A DNA stretch of 64,000 nt from NCBI GenBank assembly GCA_021647365.1, contig JAKIUW010000019.1, positions 1-64,000 of the forward strand, written 5' to 3'. Shown here piece by piece: positions 53,748-61,424 of this stretch. How positions within the stretch are numbered: the stretch's first letter is position 1; every line of letters begins with the position of its first letter. The translations under genes and the position numbers were made by a program. The notes under the pieces were generated by a model, which saw nothing but the letters and a program-made list of their open reading frames with translations, made no database searches and was not told the origin of the DNA. This DNA comes from Cocleimonas sp. Its GTDB lineage: Bacteria; Pseudomonadota; Gammaproteobacteria; Thiotrichales; Thiotrichaceae.

Positions 53748-53783
53748 GGTCATACTCAACAGAACTGTTTTAAAAGACCTTAT

Positions 53784-55508
53784 TTACGAACCAACCTTAC
53801 CAGCCAAGAACGCCATCACAGAAGCCTTGTCAATATTAGTCGCTTCCTCATCAGTACGAGATTTAAACTCAAACTGATTCTCCTTCAATCCACGGTCAGA
53901 AATCACGATACGATGTGGAATACCAACCAACTCGTGATCGGCAAACATTGCGCCTGCACGCATTTTTCTGTCATCCAGTAATACATCATAACCTGCTTCG
54001 ATTAGCTCTTGATAAAGCGTATCAGCGGCTTCACGAACGTCGTCTGATTTTTGGTAGTTGATGGGCACAATGCTAAGTTGAAAAGGTGCGAGTGCTTCTG
54101 GCCAAACGATGCCGTTATCATCATGGTTTTGCTCGATGCTGGCGGCGACTACGCGGGTCACGCCGATGCCGTAACAGCCCATGGTCATGACTTCTGGCTT
54201 GCCATTTTCGCCTAATACTGTGGCATTCATCGCTTCAGAATATTTTGTGCCGAGTTGGAAAATATGCCCAACTTCGATGCCGCGTAAAATGCTCAATGTG
54301 CCTTTTCCGTCGGGGCTTGGGTCGCCTTCGACTACGTTACGCACGTCTACAAATTCTGCCTCGGGTAGATCGCGCTCCCAGTTTACGCCTGTGTAATGTT
54401 TTTCATCTTCGTTTGCACCACAGACGAAATTTGCCATGTTTTTAGTGGCACGGTCAGCGTAGACTTTGATGCTTAAACCGACAGGGCCAATTGATCCAGC
54501 ATTGGCATTGGTGTGTTTCAATAAATCTTCATCTGTTGCATAAACCAGTGGTGATGCGATGCCTGCTAGTTTTTCGGCTTTGAGCTCGTTGAGCTGGTCA
54601 TTGCCACGCATAAGAATTGCGACAACAGTAGCTTCGCCATTCTCATCTTCTTCACCCGCTACAATCAAAGTCTTAATAGATTGGTTCGGATCAAGGTTTA
54701 AAAACTCAGATAACTCATCAATGGTATGTGAATTAGGTGTGTCGATGGTTTTCATTTCTTGTGTTGGAGCAGGGCGATCGCCCGCAGGCGTTACCGCTTC
54801 GGCTAGCTCTACATTGGCGGCATAGTCACTCTCATTTGAGAAGGCAATGGCATCTTCGCCAGAGTCTGCCAATACGTGAAATTCATGCGATGCGCTGCCA
54901 CCAATTGAACCTGTGTCTGCCAATACAGGGCGAAACTTCATGCCTAAACGATCAAAGATACGGTTATACGCTTCAAACATCACGTCATACGTTTGTTGCA
55001 AGGATTCTTGTGTGACATGAAAAGAATAAGCATCTTTCATAATAAACTCACGCGAGCGCATTACACCAAAGCGAGGACGTACTTCATCGCGGAATTTAGT
55101 TTGAACTTGGTAATAAGTGACAGGTAAATCTTTGTATGATTTTAATTCCTTACGCGCATAATCTGTGATGATTTCTTCATGCGTAGGACCATAGCAAAAC
55201 TCAGTGCCTTTACGATCCTTCATGCGTAACAGCTCAGGGCCGTACTGCTCCCATCGACCTGACTCTTGCCATAATTCACTCGGCTGAATCGTCGGCATTA
55301 AGAGCTCAACCCCACCTGCACGATTGATCTCCTCACGCACAATGGCTTCAACCTTGCGCAACACCTTTAAACCAAACGGCGCCCATGTATACAAGCCAGA
55401 AGCTAAACGACGAATCATGCCCGATTTAAGCATTAGCTGATGGCTGATAATTTCAGCATCGGCAGGGGTTTCACGTAAGGTTGAGATAGGGAATTGAGAT
55501 ACTTTCAT
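53784..55508 (-). CDS. proS: Prolyl-tRNA synthetase
   Basis: Charges tRNA-Pro. 574 residues from ATG 55508 (E. coli 572), starting MKVSQFPISTLRETPADAEI. The bacterial class II layout is present: motif 1 region, motif 2 (KFRDEVRPRFGVMRSREFIM), an editing insertion domain of about 180 residues (about 225-400), motif 3 (MGCYGIGVTRVVAASIEQ) and the anticodon-binding domain. An upstream in-frame extension of 28 codons has no family match and is not used. Confidence 0.97.
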   Translation of the reverse strand: MKVSQFPISTLRETPADAEIISHQLMLKSGMIRRLASGLYTWAPFGLKVLRKVEAIVREEINRAGGVELLMPTIQPSELWQESGRWEQYGPELLRMKDRKGTEFCYGPTHEEIITDYARKELKSYKDLPVTYYQVQTKFRDEVRPRFGVMRSREFIMKDAYSFHVTQESLQQTYDVMFEAYNRIFDRLGMKFRPVLADTGSIGGSASHEFHVLADSGEDAIAFSNESDYAANVELAEAVTPAGDRPAPTQEMKTIDTPNSHTIDELSEFLNLDPNQSIKTLIVAGEEDENGEATVVAILMRGNDQLNELKAEKLAGIASPLVYATDEDLLKHTNANAGSIGPVGLSIKVYADRATKNMANFVCGANEDEKHYTGVNWERDLPEAEFVDVRNVVEGDPSPDGKGTLSILRGIEVGHIFQLGTKYSEAMNATVLGENGKPEVMTMGCYGIGVTRVVAASIEQNHDDNGIVWPEALAPFQLSIVPINYQKSDDVREAADTLYQELIEAGYDVLLDDRKMRAGAMFADHELVGIPHRIVISDRGLKENQFEFKSRTDEEATNIDKASVMAFLAGKVGS

Positions 55509-55583
55509 AGGTTTTACTGCTGTGATGAATGTTGGATAAAAGGCAATTTTACTTGAGAGAATTATAGAATGATACATTTTAAG

Positions 55584-55616
55584 GAAGTACACCCCCCCAC
55601 TTTTACATGATCATTT
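55584..55616 (+). repeat. C7 palindromic element, C-rich arm
   Basis: GAAGTACACCCCCCCACTTT followed by TACATGATCATTT. Its inverse partner may be the G-rich arm at 55725, 108 bases away, giving a split palindrome. Confidence 0.85.
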
Positions 55617-55724
55617 TTCATTAGTCCTGTATTAGTCCTTATATGAGTAAAATTAGCGCTTTCATCCAGTTTATTGTTACCTTTAAACCCTGTGTTTTTA
55701 TAATTGCAGTCTCAACTATTAACC

Positions 55725-55752
55725 TTTCATGTAAAAGTGGGGGTGTGTGCAT
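55725..55752 (-). repeat. C7 palindromic element, G-rich arm (G5 variant)
   Basis: TTTCATGTAAAAGTGGGGGT then GTGTGCAT. It abuts the MITE-like element starting at 55754. The G-run is shortened and a GT is duplicated. Confidence 0.8.
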
Positions 55753-55753
55753 A

Positions 55754-55912
55754 GAGGCTGTGAAAGTATTCGTGGAACTCATAAAAATGGTTAAAATCCT
55801 CCATATCTTGCCCAAAAAGGAAGCAAATAGCCTGCTATTCGCTTCCTTCTTGAACAAAATACGAAATATTTTCCCTAATTTTTATTTCGTCCCAGAATAC
55901 TTTCACAGCCTC
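55754..55912. mobile_element. MITE-like 159-bp element with 18-bp terminal inverted repeats
   Basis: GAGGCTGTGAAAGTATTC at the left is exactly repeated in inverse at the right (55895-55912). Inside is a second hairpin, AAGGAAGC..AATAG and CTATT.GCTTCCTT (about 55817-55848). No coding capacity. Its right end is followed by AAGGAG, the ribosome site of the SGNH hydrolase gene. The ends look like those of insertion sequences, with no transposase left. Confidence 0.85.
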
Positions 55913-55923
55913 AAGGAGTTAAT

Positions 55924-56922
55924 GTGAGTTCTGCTAAAAAAATATCCTTTTTAAGATCGTTGATCAATAGCGTTATTGCTGTGTCTATTGGTGTCGTTAT
56001 TGCTGTGGCACTTGCCGAAGTAGTTACACGATTTGCTATGCCTATTTTTCCAGGGATGCACAAACTTGATAAGGATGGTAACGGCTTAGATATTCACAAT
56101 GTTGATCCAAACAGTGTTTATCGACAGTTTTCTGAAGAATTTGATGCGCTTACGACGATTAATAAAGACGGCTATCGTATTCCCACTGCCAAAGATAATA
56201 AGCCTGATATTGTATTTATAGGCGATTCATTTACCTACGGACAAGGCTTGAGCGATGATGATACCTTTGTGATGAAATATTGCACCAAAGAAAAACTATC
56301 GTGTATGAACTTGGGCGTGCCAGGTTATGGGACGATTGATGCGGTTGAACGCTTAGAAACTTTTCTCACTGAAAAACAAGTCCAGCCGCGTAAGGTTTAT
56401 TTAGTCATGTTAGCGATGACGAGCTATTTAGGTGCGGGCAATGATTTGTACGATAATATTAAAATAGTTGAAGCACGTAATGATCCACAGGGAAATAAAC
56501 ACGAAGAATCTGAAAGTACCCTACGAAAGATTTCTAATAAAATATTACAAGTCTCAAACCTTGCGCGAGTGATTAAATTTCACTTTGCGCCAATCATTAA
56601 AAAAGCCTTTGTTGTTGCACCAGAAGAAAACCTGTTACAAGAAGGACTTGAACTTACCAAACAGCAATTGAATAAGTTGCAGGCATTAAGTAAAAAGCAT
56701 AATTTTGAATTTGAGGTAGTGTTAATTCATCCTGTGCAAGACATATCACGTGGTAGTCACCAAGAAACATTCAAAGCGATTCAGGCAATATCACCCATAA
56801 AAGTTATCCCCACTGCTAAACTCTTTGAGCCTAATCCCAATGATTATTACTTTTCTTTTGACGGTCATTTTAATAAAGCGGGAAGCGATAAAATGGTTGA
56901 GTTGTTTTTGTCACTTGATTAG
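55924..56922 (+). CDS. Membrane-anchored SGNH/GDSL-type hydrolase
   Basis: 332 residues. N-terminal membrane anchor about 13-32 (INSVIAVSIGVVIAVALAEV), then an SGNH hydrolase domain: block I FIGDSFTYGQG (Ser 102), NLGVPGYGTIDAVERL (Gly block) and a C-terminal Asp-His pair in FDGHFNKAGSDKM (about 313-315). Such proteins act as esterases or acetyl transferases on surface glycans, in the manner of AlgJ/AlgX relatives; the substrate here is unknown. GTG 55924 is the start, with AAGGAG 6 bases before it; the overlapping ATG at 55922 is out of frame. Confidence 0.85.
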   Translation: MSSAKKISFLRSLINSVIAVSIGVVIAVALAEVVTRFAMPIFPGMHKLDKDGNGLDIHNVDPNSVYRQFSEEFDALTTINKDGYRIPTAKDNKPDIVFIGDSFTYGQGLSDDDTFVMKYCTKEKLSCMNLGVPGYGTIDAVERLETFLTEKQVQPRKVYLVMLAMTSYLGAGNDLYDNIKIVEARNDPQGNKHEESESTLRKISNKILQVSNLARVIKFHFAPIIKKAFVVAPEENLLQEGLELTKQQLNKLQALSKKHNFEFEVVLIHPVQDISRGSHQETFKAIQAISPIKVIPTAKLFEPNPNDYYFSFDGHFNKAGSDKMVELFLSLD

Positions 56923-56961
56923 GTTTTACTTGTCAATTCATTTATATTGAAAGGAAGTGAC

Positions 56962-57270
56962 ATGCTAGAACTAAGACCTAGCTGCGAAAACTGTAATACA
57001 CCATTGCCACCCAATTCAACAGATGCGAAAATTTGTAGCTATGAATGCACCTTCTGCAAAGATTGTGTTGACGATATTTTACAAAATATTTGCCCAAACT
57101 GTGGCGGTGGGTTTTGTAATCGCCCGATTAGACCTGTGAATAATAGGAAAAACAATAATAACTTAGAGCATGATCCTGCGAGTACAAAAGTGGTTTATAG
57201 CCCTGTTAATATAGAGGAACATAAAGTGTTTAGTCGCGAGATGAGTAAAATATTGCCTTGTGATAGATAA
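56962..57270 (+). CDS. DUF1272 domain zinc-binding-type small protein
   Basis: 102 residues starting MLELRPSCENCNTPLPP, with cysteine pairs in SCENC, CSYECTFCKDC and CPNCGGGFCNRPIRP, the DUF1272 pattern that probably binds zinc. Function unknown. ATG 56962 is favoured by AAGGAAG 8 bases upstream; a TTG at 56947 is within the leader. The tail after RPIRP (about 45 residues) is not part of the usual family and is followed, without any gap, by the rhodanese relic in the same frame after the TAA. Confidence 0.88.
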   Translation: MLELRPSCENCNTPLPPNSTDAKICSYECTFCKDCVDDILQNICPNCGGGFCNRPIRPVNNRKNNNNLEHDPASTKVVYSPVNIEEHKVFSREMSKILPCDR

Positions 57271-57372
57271 GATAAAGCGGCGGTACACCTTGCCAAGCTT
57301 GGAAGACCTGTAAAGAAAATGATTGGTGGTGTAACAGGTTGGATTGATGAAGGGTTTGAGCTTGTTGTTTAG
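57271..57372 (+). pseudogene. C-terminal fragment of a rhodanese-domain protein
   Basis: The 33 codons after the DUF1272 stop read AVHLAKLGRPVKKMIGGVTG then WIDEGFEL and a TAG stop. This is the usual C-terminal helix and loop of rhodanese (sulfurtransferase) domains, which read like AxxLAxLGFxVKxMxGGxxGW. The catalytic cysteine part is absent, and no start codon exists. It is the relic of a deletion next to the DUF1272 gene. Confidence 0.75.
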
Positions 57373-57401
57373 CCTGTAGATAGATTTAAAAGGTATCGCG
57401 A

Positions 57402-57650
57402 ATGTCTGAGATAAAATTTACCAAAGAAGAAAAAGAAACACTCATTCCCAAAATTAAAATGTATCTGGCTGAAGAGTTAAATGTTGAAATTGGAAATTTC
57501 GATGCAGAATTTTTGTTAGATTTCTTCTCTGAAGAGGTCGGGCCATATTTTTATAACCGTGGCATTAAAGACTCGCTGGACATGCTGGATACGAGAATGG
57601 AAGAAGTGAAAGAGTCTATTTATGTTTTAGAGAAGGTCACAAAAAGTTAA
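57402..57650 (+). CDS. DUF2164 family protein
   Basis: 82 residues, highly charged and helical: FTKEEKETLIPKIKMYLAEE, then FDAEFLLDFFSEEVGPYFYN and RGIKDSLDMLDTRMEE. This matches the DUF2164 family of small cytoplasmic proteins without known function. Its stop overlaps the start of the cupin gene (TAATG), indicating coupling. Confidence 0.9.
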   Translation: MSEIKFTKEEKETLIPKIKMYLAEELNVEIGNFDAEFLLDFFSEEVGPYFYNRGIKDSLDMLDTRMEEVKESIYVLEKVTKS

Positions 57651-57970
57651 TGACAACGCCAAAAATAATCAATAGCAAAAACTTCACAGCCGATAAAGCT
57701 TGGGGCGCACTGGATATTGCCAATATGAATGGTATTACCACACGCCTACATTGGACAGACCAGCCTTACAAATGGCACATCAATGATGGAGAAGAAGTCT
57801 TTGTGGTGCTAGATGGCGTGGTTGATATGCATTATAAAATCGATGCCGAGGTTCTTATCAGCACCTTAAATATTGGTGATATATTTCACGCAACGATTGG
57901 CACCGAGCACGTGGCTCATCCACAAGGTGAAGCTAGAATCTTAGTGATCGAATCTGAAGATAGCGATTGA
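57650..57970 (+). CDS. Small cupin-domain protein
   Basis: 106 residues forming one cupin barrel: KWHINDGEEVFVVLDGVVDM carries the H..DGEE..VVLDG part of motif 1, and GDIFHATIGTEHVAHPQGEA motif 2. A metal site is plausible with His, Glu and His. Function unknown; such genes often encode sugar- or metal-binding stress proteins. Coupled to the DUF2164 gene, and convergent with the LysE-type gene with 13 bases between stops. Confidence 0.87.
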   Translation: MTTPKIINSKNFTADKAWGALDIANMNGITTRLHWTDQPYKWHINDGEEVFVVLDGVVDMHYKIDAEVLISTLNIGDIFHATIGTEHVAHPQGEARILVIESEDSD

Positions 57971-57983
57971 AAAAACACTTATC

Positions 57984-58610
57984 TTAACGTTCAACCGTTG
58001 CCATTTTCAAGCCTGCAAAAATCAACATAGAACCCGCTGTTTTATTAATTATTTTCACGACAAAAGGTTTTAAACCTGCATTGCTAGATTTCCAGCCTAA
58101 GAAGGCATAAAAGCTATAGCAAACTAAATCAAGCGCGAAGGTTATTAGCCCCAAAACGGCTGCCTGAGGTGCAATTGGGCGTGATACATCAATAAACTGT
58201 GGAAGTAACGCAGAAAAATATAACAGCGCTTTTGGATTAGAAATCTCAAGAATAAAGCCTTTTAGAAAAACCTTATGGGAATTACCTTTTCCCTTGTTTG
58301 CAGGTTTTATACTCAAAGCACCCGAGCGACCAAACAATGCGCTAATGCCAAGATACAGAAGATAGGCGACACCTACCCACTTTATGGCAGTGAATAATAA
58401 ATTAGACGCCAATATCAGTGTAACAATACCCGTAGCAGACATGACAAAGAAAACGGCATTGGCTACGGCAATACCTAAAATCACCCAGAATGAGCGTTTA
58501 AAACCGTTCGATGCAGACTCTGCCGTCACCGCTATCGCCGCTGGGCCTGGGGAAAGTACAACCACAAAAGTGGTGACAAAGAAAAGCAGTAATGTATCTA
58601 ATGGAATCAA
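57984..58610 (-). CDS. LysE/RhtB-family amino-acid exporter
   Basis: 208 residues with about six membrane helices, LysE superfamily: SPGPAAIAVTAESASNGFKR (the family SPGPN-type motif), GVAYLLYLGISALFG, FLKGFILEISNPKALLYFSA and ALLPQFIDVS. It exports amino acids such as threonine, homoserine or lysine in relatives. TTG 58610 gives the normal N-terminus MIPLDTLLLFF, with AGGTAG 8 bases upstream; no ATG is suitable. Confidence 0.9.
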   Translation of the reverse strand: MIPLDTLLLFFVTTFVVVLSPGPAAIAVTAESASNGFKRSFWVILGIAVANAVFFVMSATGIVTLILASNLLFTAIKWVGVAYLLYLGISALFGRSGALSIKPANKGKGNSHKVFLKGFILEISNPKALLYFSALLPQFIDVSRPIAPQAAVLGLITFALDLVCYSFYAFLGWKSSNAGLKPFVVKIINKTAGSMLIFAGLKMATVER

Positions 58611-58680
58611 AGCAATCTACCTAAATTTTATCAGTACACAGTATATTCCTTCATGTTTATATGTACAGTTTTGAGGGCTT

Positions 58681-58710
58681 GTAAAACACACCTCCCCACT
58701 TTTACATCAC
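58681..58710 (+). repeat. C7 palindromic element, degenerate C-rich arm
   Basis: AAACACACCTCCCCACTTTT followed by ACATCAC. The C-run is broken by a T. It is in the gap between the divergent LysE-type and FGGY kinase genes. Confidence 0.75.
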
Positions 58711-58742
58711 AGTTGCCTAAGTAGAAATGATAAACTCCCTAA

Positions 58743-60152
58743 ATGAAAAAACTCTATGCAGGCATTGATCTGGGCACATCAGGTTGTCGCCTTATTATTA
58801 TTGATGTTGATAAGAATATTCACGCTAGTTCACATATTTCTTATTCAAACTCTGATGATCAATCGCCAGAACTGTGGTGGGATTCGGTTTCTCAGTTGCT
58901 TAGTAAGCTACCCAGCGAGATAAAACAAAATCTACAATCAATCGCTGTCGATGGAACGTCGGGGACGATATTGCTAGTTGATGATAATGGAGAACCGCTG
59001 ACACAAGCTTTGATGTATAACGATTTACGCGCAACTGATGAGGCGGAAATCATCAAGCAGGTATTGCCCCAAGAGAACGGCGGGCAGGGGGCATCGGGAT
59101 CTTTGGCTAGGTTAATGTGGCTATTAAAATGTCCTGAGAACTTAACAAAGAAGCTAAAGAATGATCATGTAAAAGTGGGGGGGTGTACTCAGCAGCACAA
59201 TACTACAGCCTCAAAGCACAGTGCTGTTGAGCCTGTCGAACACACCCCCTCACTTTTACATGATGTTTTTAACAGTCCCATTCATGCCGTACACCAAGCC
59301 GATTTTATACTCGGTAAACTCTCAAATAATTATAAACTTAGCGATGAAAATAACTGCTTAAAGTTGGGTTATGATGTCGTCAATCAATGCTGGCCAGTGG
59401 ATGATTTGAAAAAGCTAGGCATCGATGAATCACTACTTCCAAAGGTATTCCCCGCAGGAACAGCCGTTGCTCAAATCGATTCAAAACAGGCAGATGCACT
59501 AGGTTTGCCAAAAACTTTACAATGTGTCACAGGCACGACCGACAGCATTGCCGCCTTCATTGCGACTGGCGCTAATAAGCTTGGTGAAGCAGTTACATCG
59601 CTAGGCAGTACCTTGGTTTTAAAACTTATTTCTGATCAGCCGATATTCTCGCCCAAGCATGGCATATATTCGCATCGACTCAACAATCAATGGCTGGTCG
59701 GTGGCGCATCAAACGCTGGCGCTAAAGTGTTGCAGCATTACTTTTCTCAAACTCAAATTGATGAGATGACTATACAGCTATCGCCTGATAATCCTACAAG
59801 CTTGGATTATTATCCGTTAATAAAAATAGGGGAGCGTTTCCCTGTTGCCGATGCAACAAAACAACCAAAGTTATCACCACGCCCAGAATCAGATATTGAG
59901 TTTTTCCAAGGTATATTGGAAGGCATCACTAAAATAGAAAACCAAGGCTATCAAAAACTAATGGATTTAGGCGCGCCTGCTGTAAAATCTGTACGCAGTG
60001 TGGGTGGAGGTAGTAAAAATAAAGCATGGACACGTCTTCGTGAAAATGAGTTAAATAAAACAAGCACAAAAATTGCTATGATTACGCCAGAGTATACCGA
60101 AGCCGCTTATGGTTCGGCATTGTTAGCGTTAAAAGGATTTCAAAACGTATGA
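58743..60152 (+). CDS. FGGY-family carbohydrate kinase with an in-frame repeat insertion
   Basis: Phosphorylates a sugar, probably a pentose or ketose. 469 residues. FGGY landmarks: N-terminal phosphate loop YAGIDLGTSGCRLIIIDV, ELWWDSV, VDGTSGTILLVDDNG, LMYNDLRA, GTTDSIAAFIATGA, SLGSTLVLKL and SVGGGSKNKAWTRL. The DGTSGT pattern recalls the xylulokinase-like/ribulokinase group of cyanobacteria and plants. About 37 residues at 140-176 come from a C7 element pair (NDHVKVGGC and EHTPSLLHDVF), placed in the loop before AVHQADFILGKLS. The stop overlaps the cysZ start (ATGA). Confidence 0.88.
   Translation: MKKLYAGIDLGTSGCRLIIIDVDKNIHASSHISYSNSDDQSPELWWDSVSQLLSKLPSEIKQNLQSIAVDGTSGTILLVDDNGEPLTQALMYNDLRATDEAEIIKQVLPQENGGQGASGSLARLMWLLKCPENLTKKLKNDHVKVGGCTQQHNTTASKHSAVEPVEHTPSLLHDVFNSPIHAVHQADFILGKLSNNYKLSDENNCLKLGYDVVNQCWPVDDLKKLGIDESLLPKVFPAGTAVAQIDSKQADALGLPKTLQCVTGTTDSIAAFIATGANKLGEAVTSLGSTLVLKLISDQPIFSPKHGIYSHRLNNQWLVGGASNAGAKVLQHYFSQTQIDEMTIQLSPDNPTSLDYYPLIKIGERFPVADATKQPKLSPRPESDIEFFQGILEGITKIENQGYQKLMDLGAPAVKSVRSVGGGSKNKAWTRLRENELNKTSTKIAMITPEYTEAAYGSALLALKGFQNV
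59162..59270. repeat. Everted pair of C7 arms inserted in frame in the FGGY kinase gene
   Basis: A G-rich arm (ATCATGTAAAAGTGGGGGGG TGT) comes first and a C-rich arm (CACACCCCCTCACTTTTACA TGATG) second, with about 50 bases between them that include GTTGAGCCTGTCGAA. This is the opposite order from normal palindromes, where the C-rich arm is first. The whole segment stays open in the kinase frame. Confidence 0.88.
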
Positions 60153-60910
60153 TTAAAGGATTATTGCAAGGCATAGGCTACGCGTTTAGCGGCTTTTCGC
60201 TGGTGTTAAAAAAAGGAATTCGTCCTTTTGTAGTTGTGCCATTACTGATTAATATTGTGACTTTTTCAGTCGGTATTTGGGTCGCCTTTACGCAGTTTGA
60301 AATATGGATGCAAAAAATGCTGGGAAGTATGCTACCTAGCTGGTTGCCTGATTTTATCCAAACAGGATTGGAGTGGCTTTTGTGGCCGATTTTTGCGATT
60401 TTGATTCTAATCGCCGTGTTTTATACTTTTACGATGGTGGCTAATTTACTTGCGTCACCTTTTAATTCATTGCTTGCAGAACGCGTGGAGCAAAAGCTCA
60501 ACGGTCAACCCGTGCCTGAATTTAGAGGCTACAAAGCACTCGCAGGCAATGTCGGTAAAAGCATAATGAGCGAAGGCGGTAAAATGCTGTACATGCTCAA
60601 ATGGCTTCCTGTTTTGCTGATACTCAGCATTATCCCCGTGGTAAACCTCATCGCACCAATCGCGTGGGCGTTTTACGGCGCGTGGATGCTATCCCTGCAA
60701 TATACCGATTATGCCATGGCAAACCACGAATTATTTGTAAAACAAGAGCTTGGTTTACTGCGAAAGAATAGGGCGATAGCACTCGGCTTTGGCGGAACGC
60801 TAACGCTATTAATGATGATTCCAATCGTCAACTTTTTTGTCATGCCAGTGGGCGTTGCGGGGGGAACTTCGTTTTGGGTGAAGCGATTATCTCAGAGTGA
60901 TTCTGCTTAG
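60149..60910 (+). CDS. cysZ: CysZ-like sulfate transporter (EI24 family)
   Basis: 253 residues with several membrane helices. The CysZ pattern is clear: GIGYAFSGFSLVLKKGIRPF, VVVPLLINIVTFS, ANLLASPFNSLLAERVEQ, then WAFYGAWMLSLQYTDYAMAN and the Pro/Gly-rich end VMPVGVAGGTSFWV. CysZ imports sulfate for cysteine synthesis; other members of this family may have different roles. The start overlaps the kinase stop. Confidence 0.9.
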   Translation: MIKGLLQGIGYAFSGFSLVLKKGIRPFVVVPLLINIVTFSVGIWVAFTQFEIWMQKMLGSMLPSWLPDFIQTGLEWLLWPIFAILILIAVFYTFTMVANLLASPFNSLLAERVEQKLNGQPVPEFRGYKALAGNVGKSIMSEGGKMLYMLKWLPVLLILSIIPVVNLIAPIAWAFYGAWMLSLQYTDYAMANHELFVKQELGLLRKNRAIALGFGGTLTLLMMIPIVNFFVMPVGVAGGTSFWVKRLSQSDSA

Positions 60911-60964
60911 GTTTATATCATGGAGCTTTGCATAAGTTCTAGTCGCTATTCAAAAAAAAATGGG

Positions 60965-60998
60965 CTATCACTTAAAAGTGGGGGGGGGGTGTGCTTTG
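60965..60998 (-). repeat. C7 palindromic element, G-rich arm with G9
   Basis: CTATCACTTAAAAGTGGGGG to a G9 run and TGTGCTTTGA. Located 55 bases after the cysZ stop. Confidence 0.82.
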
Positions 60999-61107
60999 AA
61001 AAGTGTCATCACCATACAAGCTTAATTAGTTGGGCTTGTTTGTATTGTTTAATCTTTTCAATAGCTAGAGAAACTCATTGTGTCATCCCTTTCATTTATA
61101 GCTCAAG

Positions 61108-61330
61108 TCACAAGTAGAGTTTAAGCTGTTTGAGTATCTCTTGTTTGAGCTTTTCTTCTGTGTACATTTTTCTAAGACAGCGGTTTTCATCCTTTAGCTT
61201 TTTCATTCATTTCATGGATGAGTCATCCATGCCAGCATATTTTGAACGCTATTGATAAAAATATGCTGGCTCATGCCTGCTCTCGACAAAGGTCAGATAT
61301 CGATGTACCTGCTTCATTCTGTTCTTTGTT
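61108..61330 (-). pseudogene. IS3-family transposase OrfA relic
   Basis: On the minus strand the sequence reads NEAGTSISDLCREQ, then after a +1 shift EPAYFYQ (stop) RSKYAGMDDSSMK (stop) MKKLKDENRCLRKMYTEEKL KQEIL. This is the helix-turn-helix and leucine-zipper-like part of IS3-type OrfA (compare LCREHG..ATFYxW..KYGGMD..). One frameshift and two stop codons, one at the usual Trp position, show it is dead. No OrfB is seen. It fills most of the 500-base gap between cysZ and the nor genes. Confidence 0.8.
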
Positions 61331-61424
61331 TATAGAATTTTCTACTTATATCTTCGATTATTTTTAGGGAGAATTACACACTTCGATAAACTCAGGATAC
61401 ACTTAAGTTTAAGCAGGACTGTAT

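Noticed and set aside
55509..55592. 28-codon N-terminal extension of proS
   Set aside because: No prolyl-tRNA synthetase similarity, and the extension starts inside the region beside the C7 arm.
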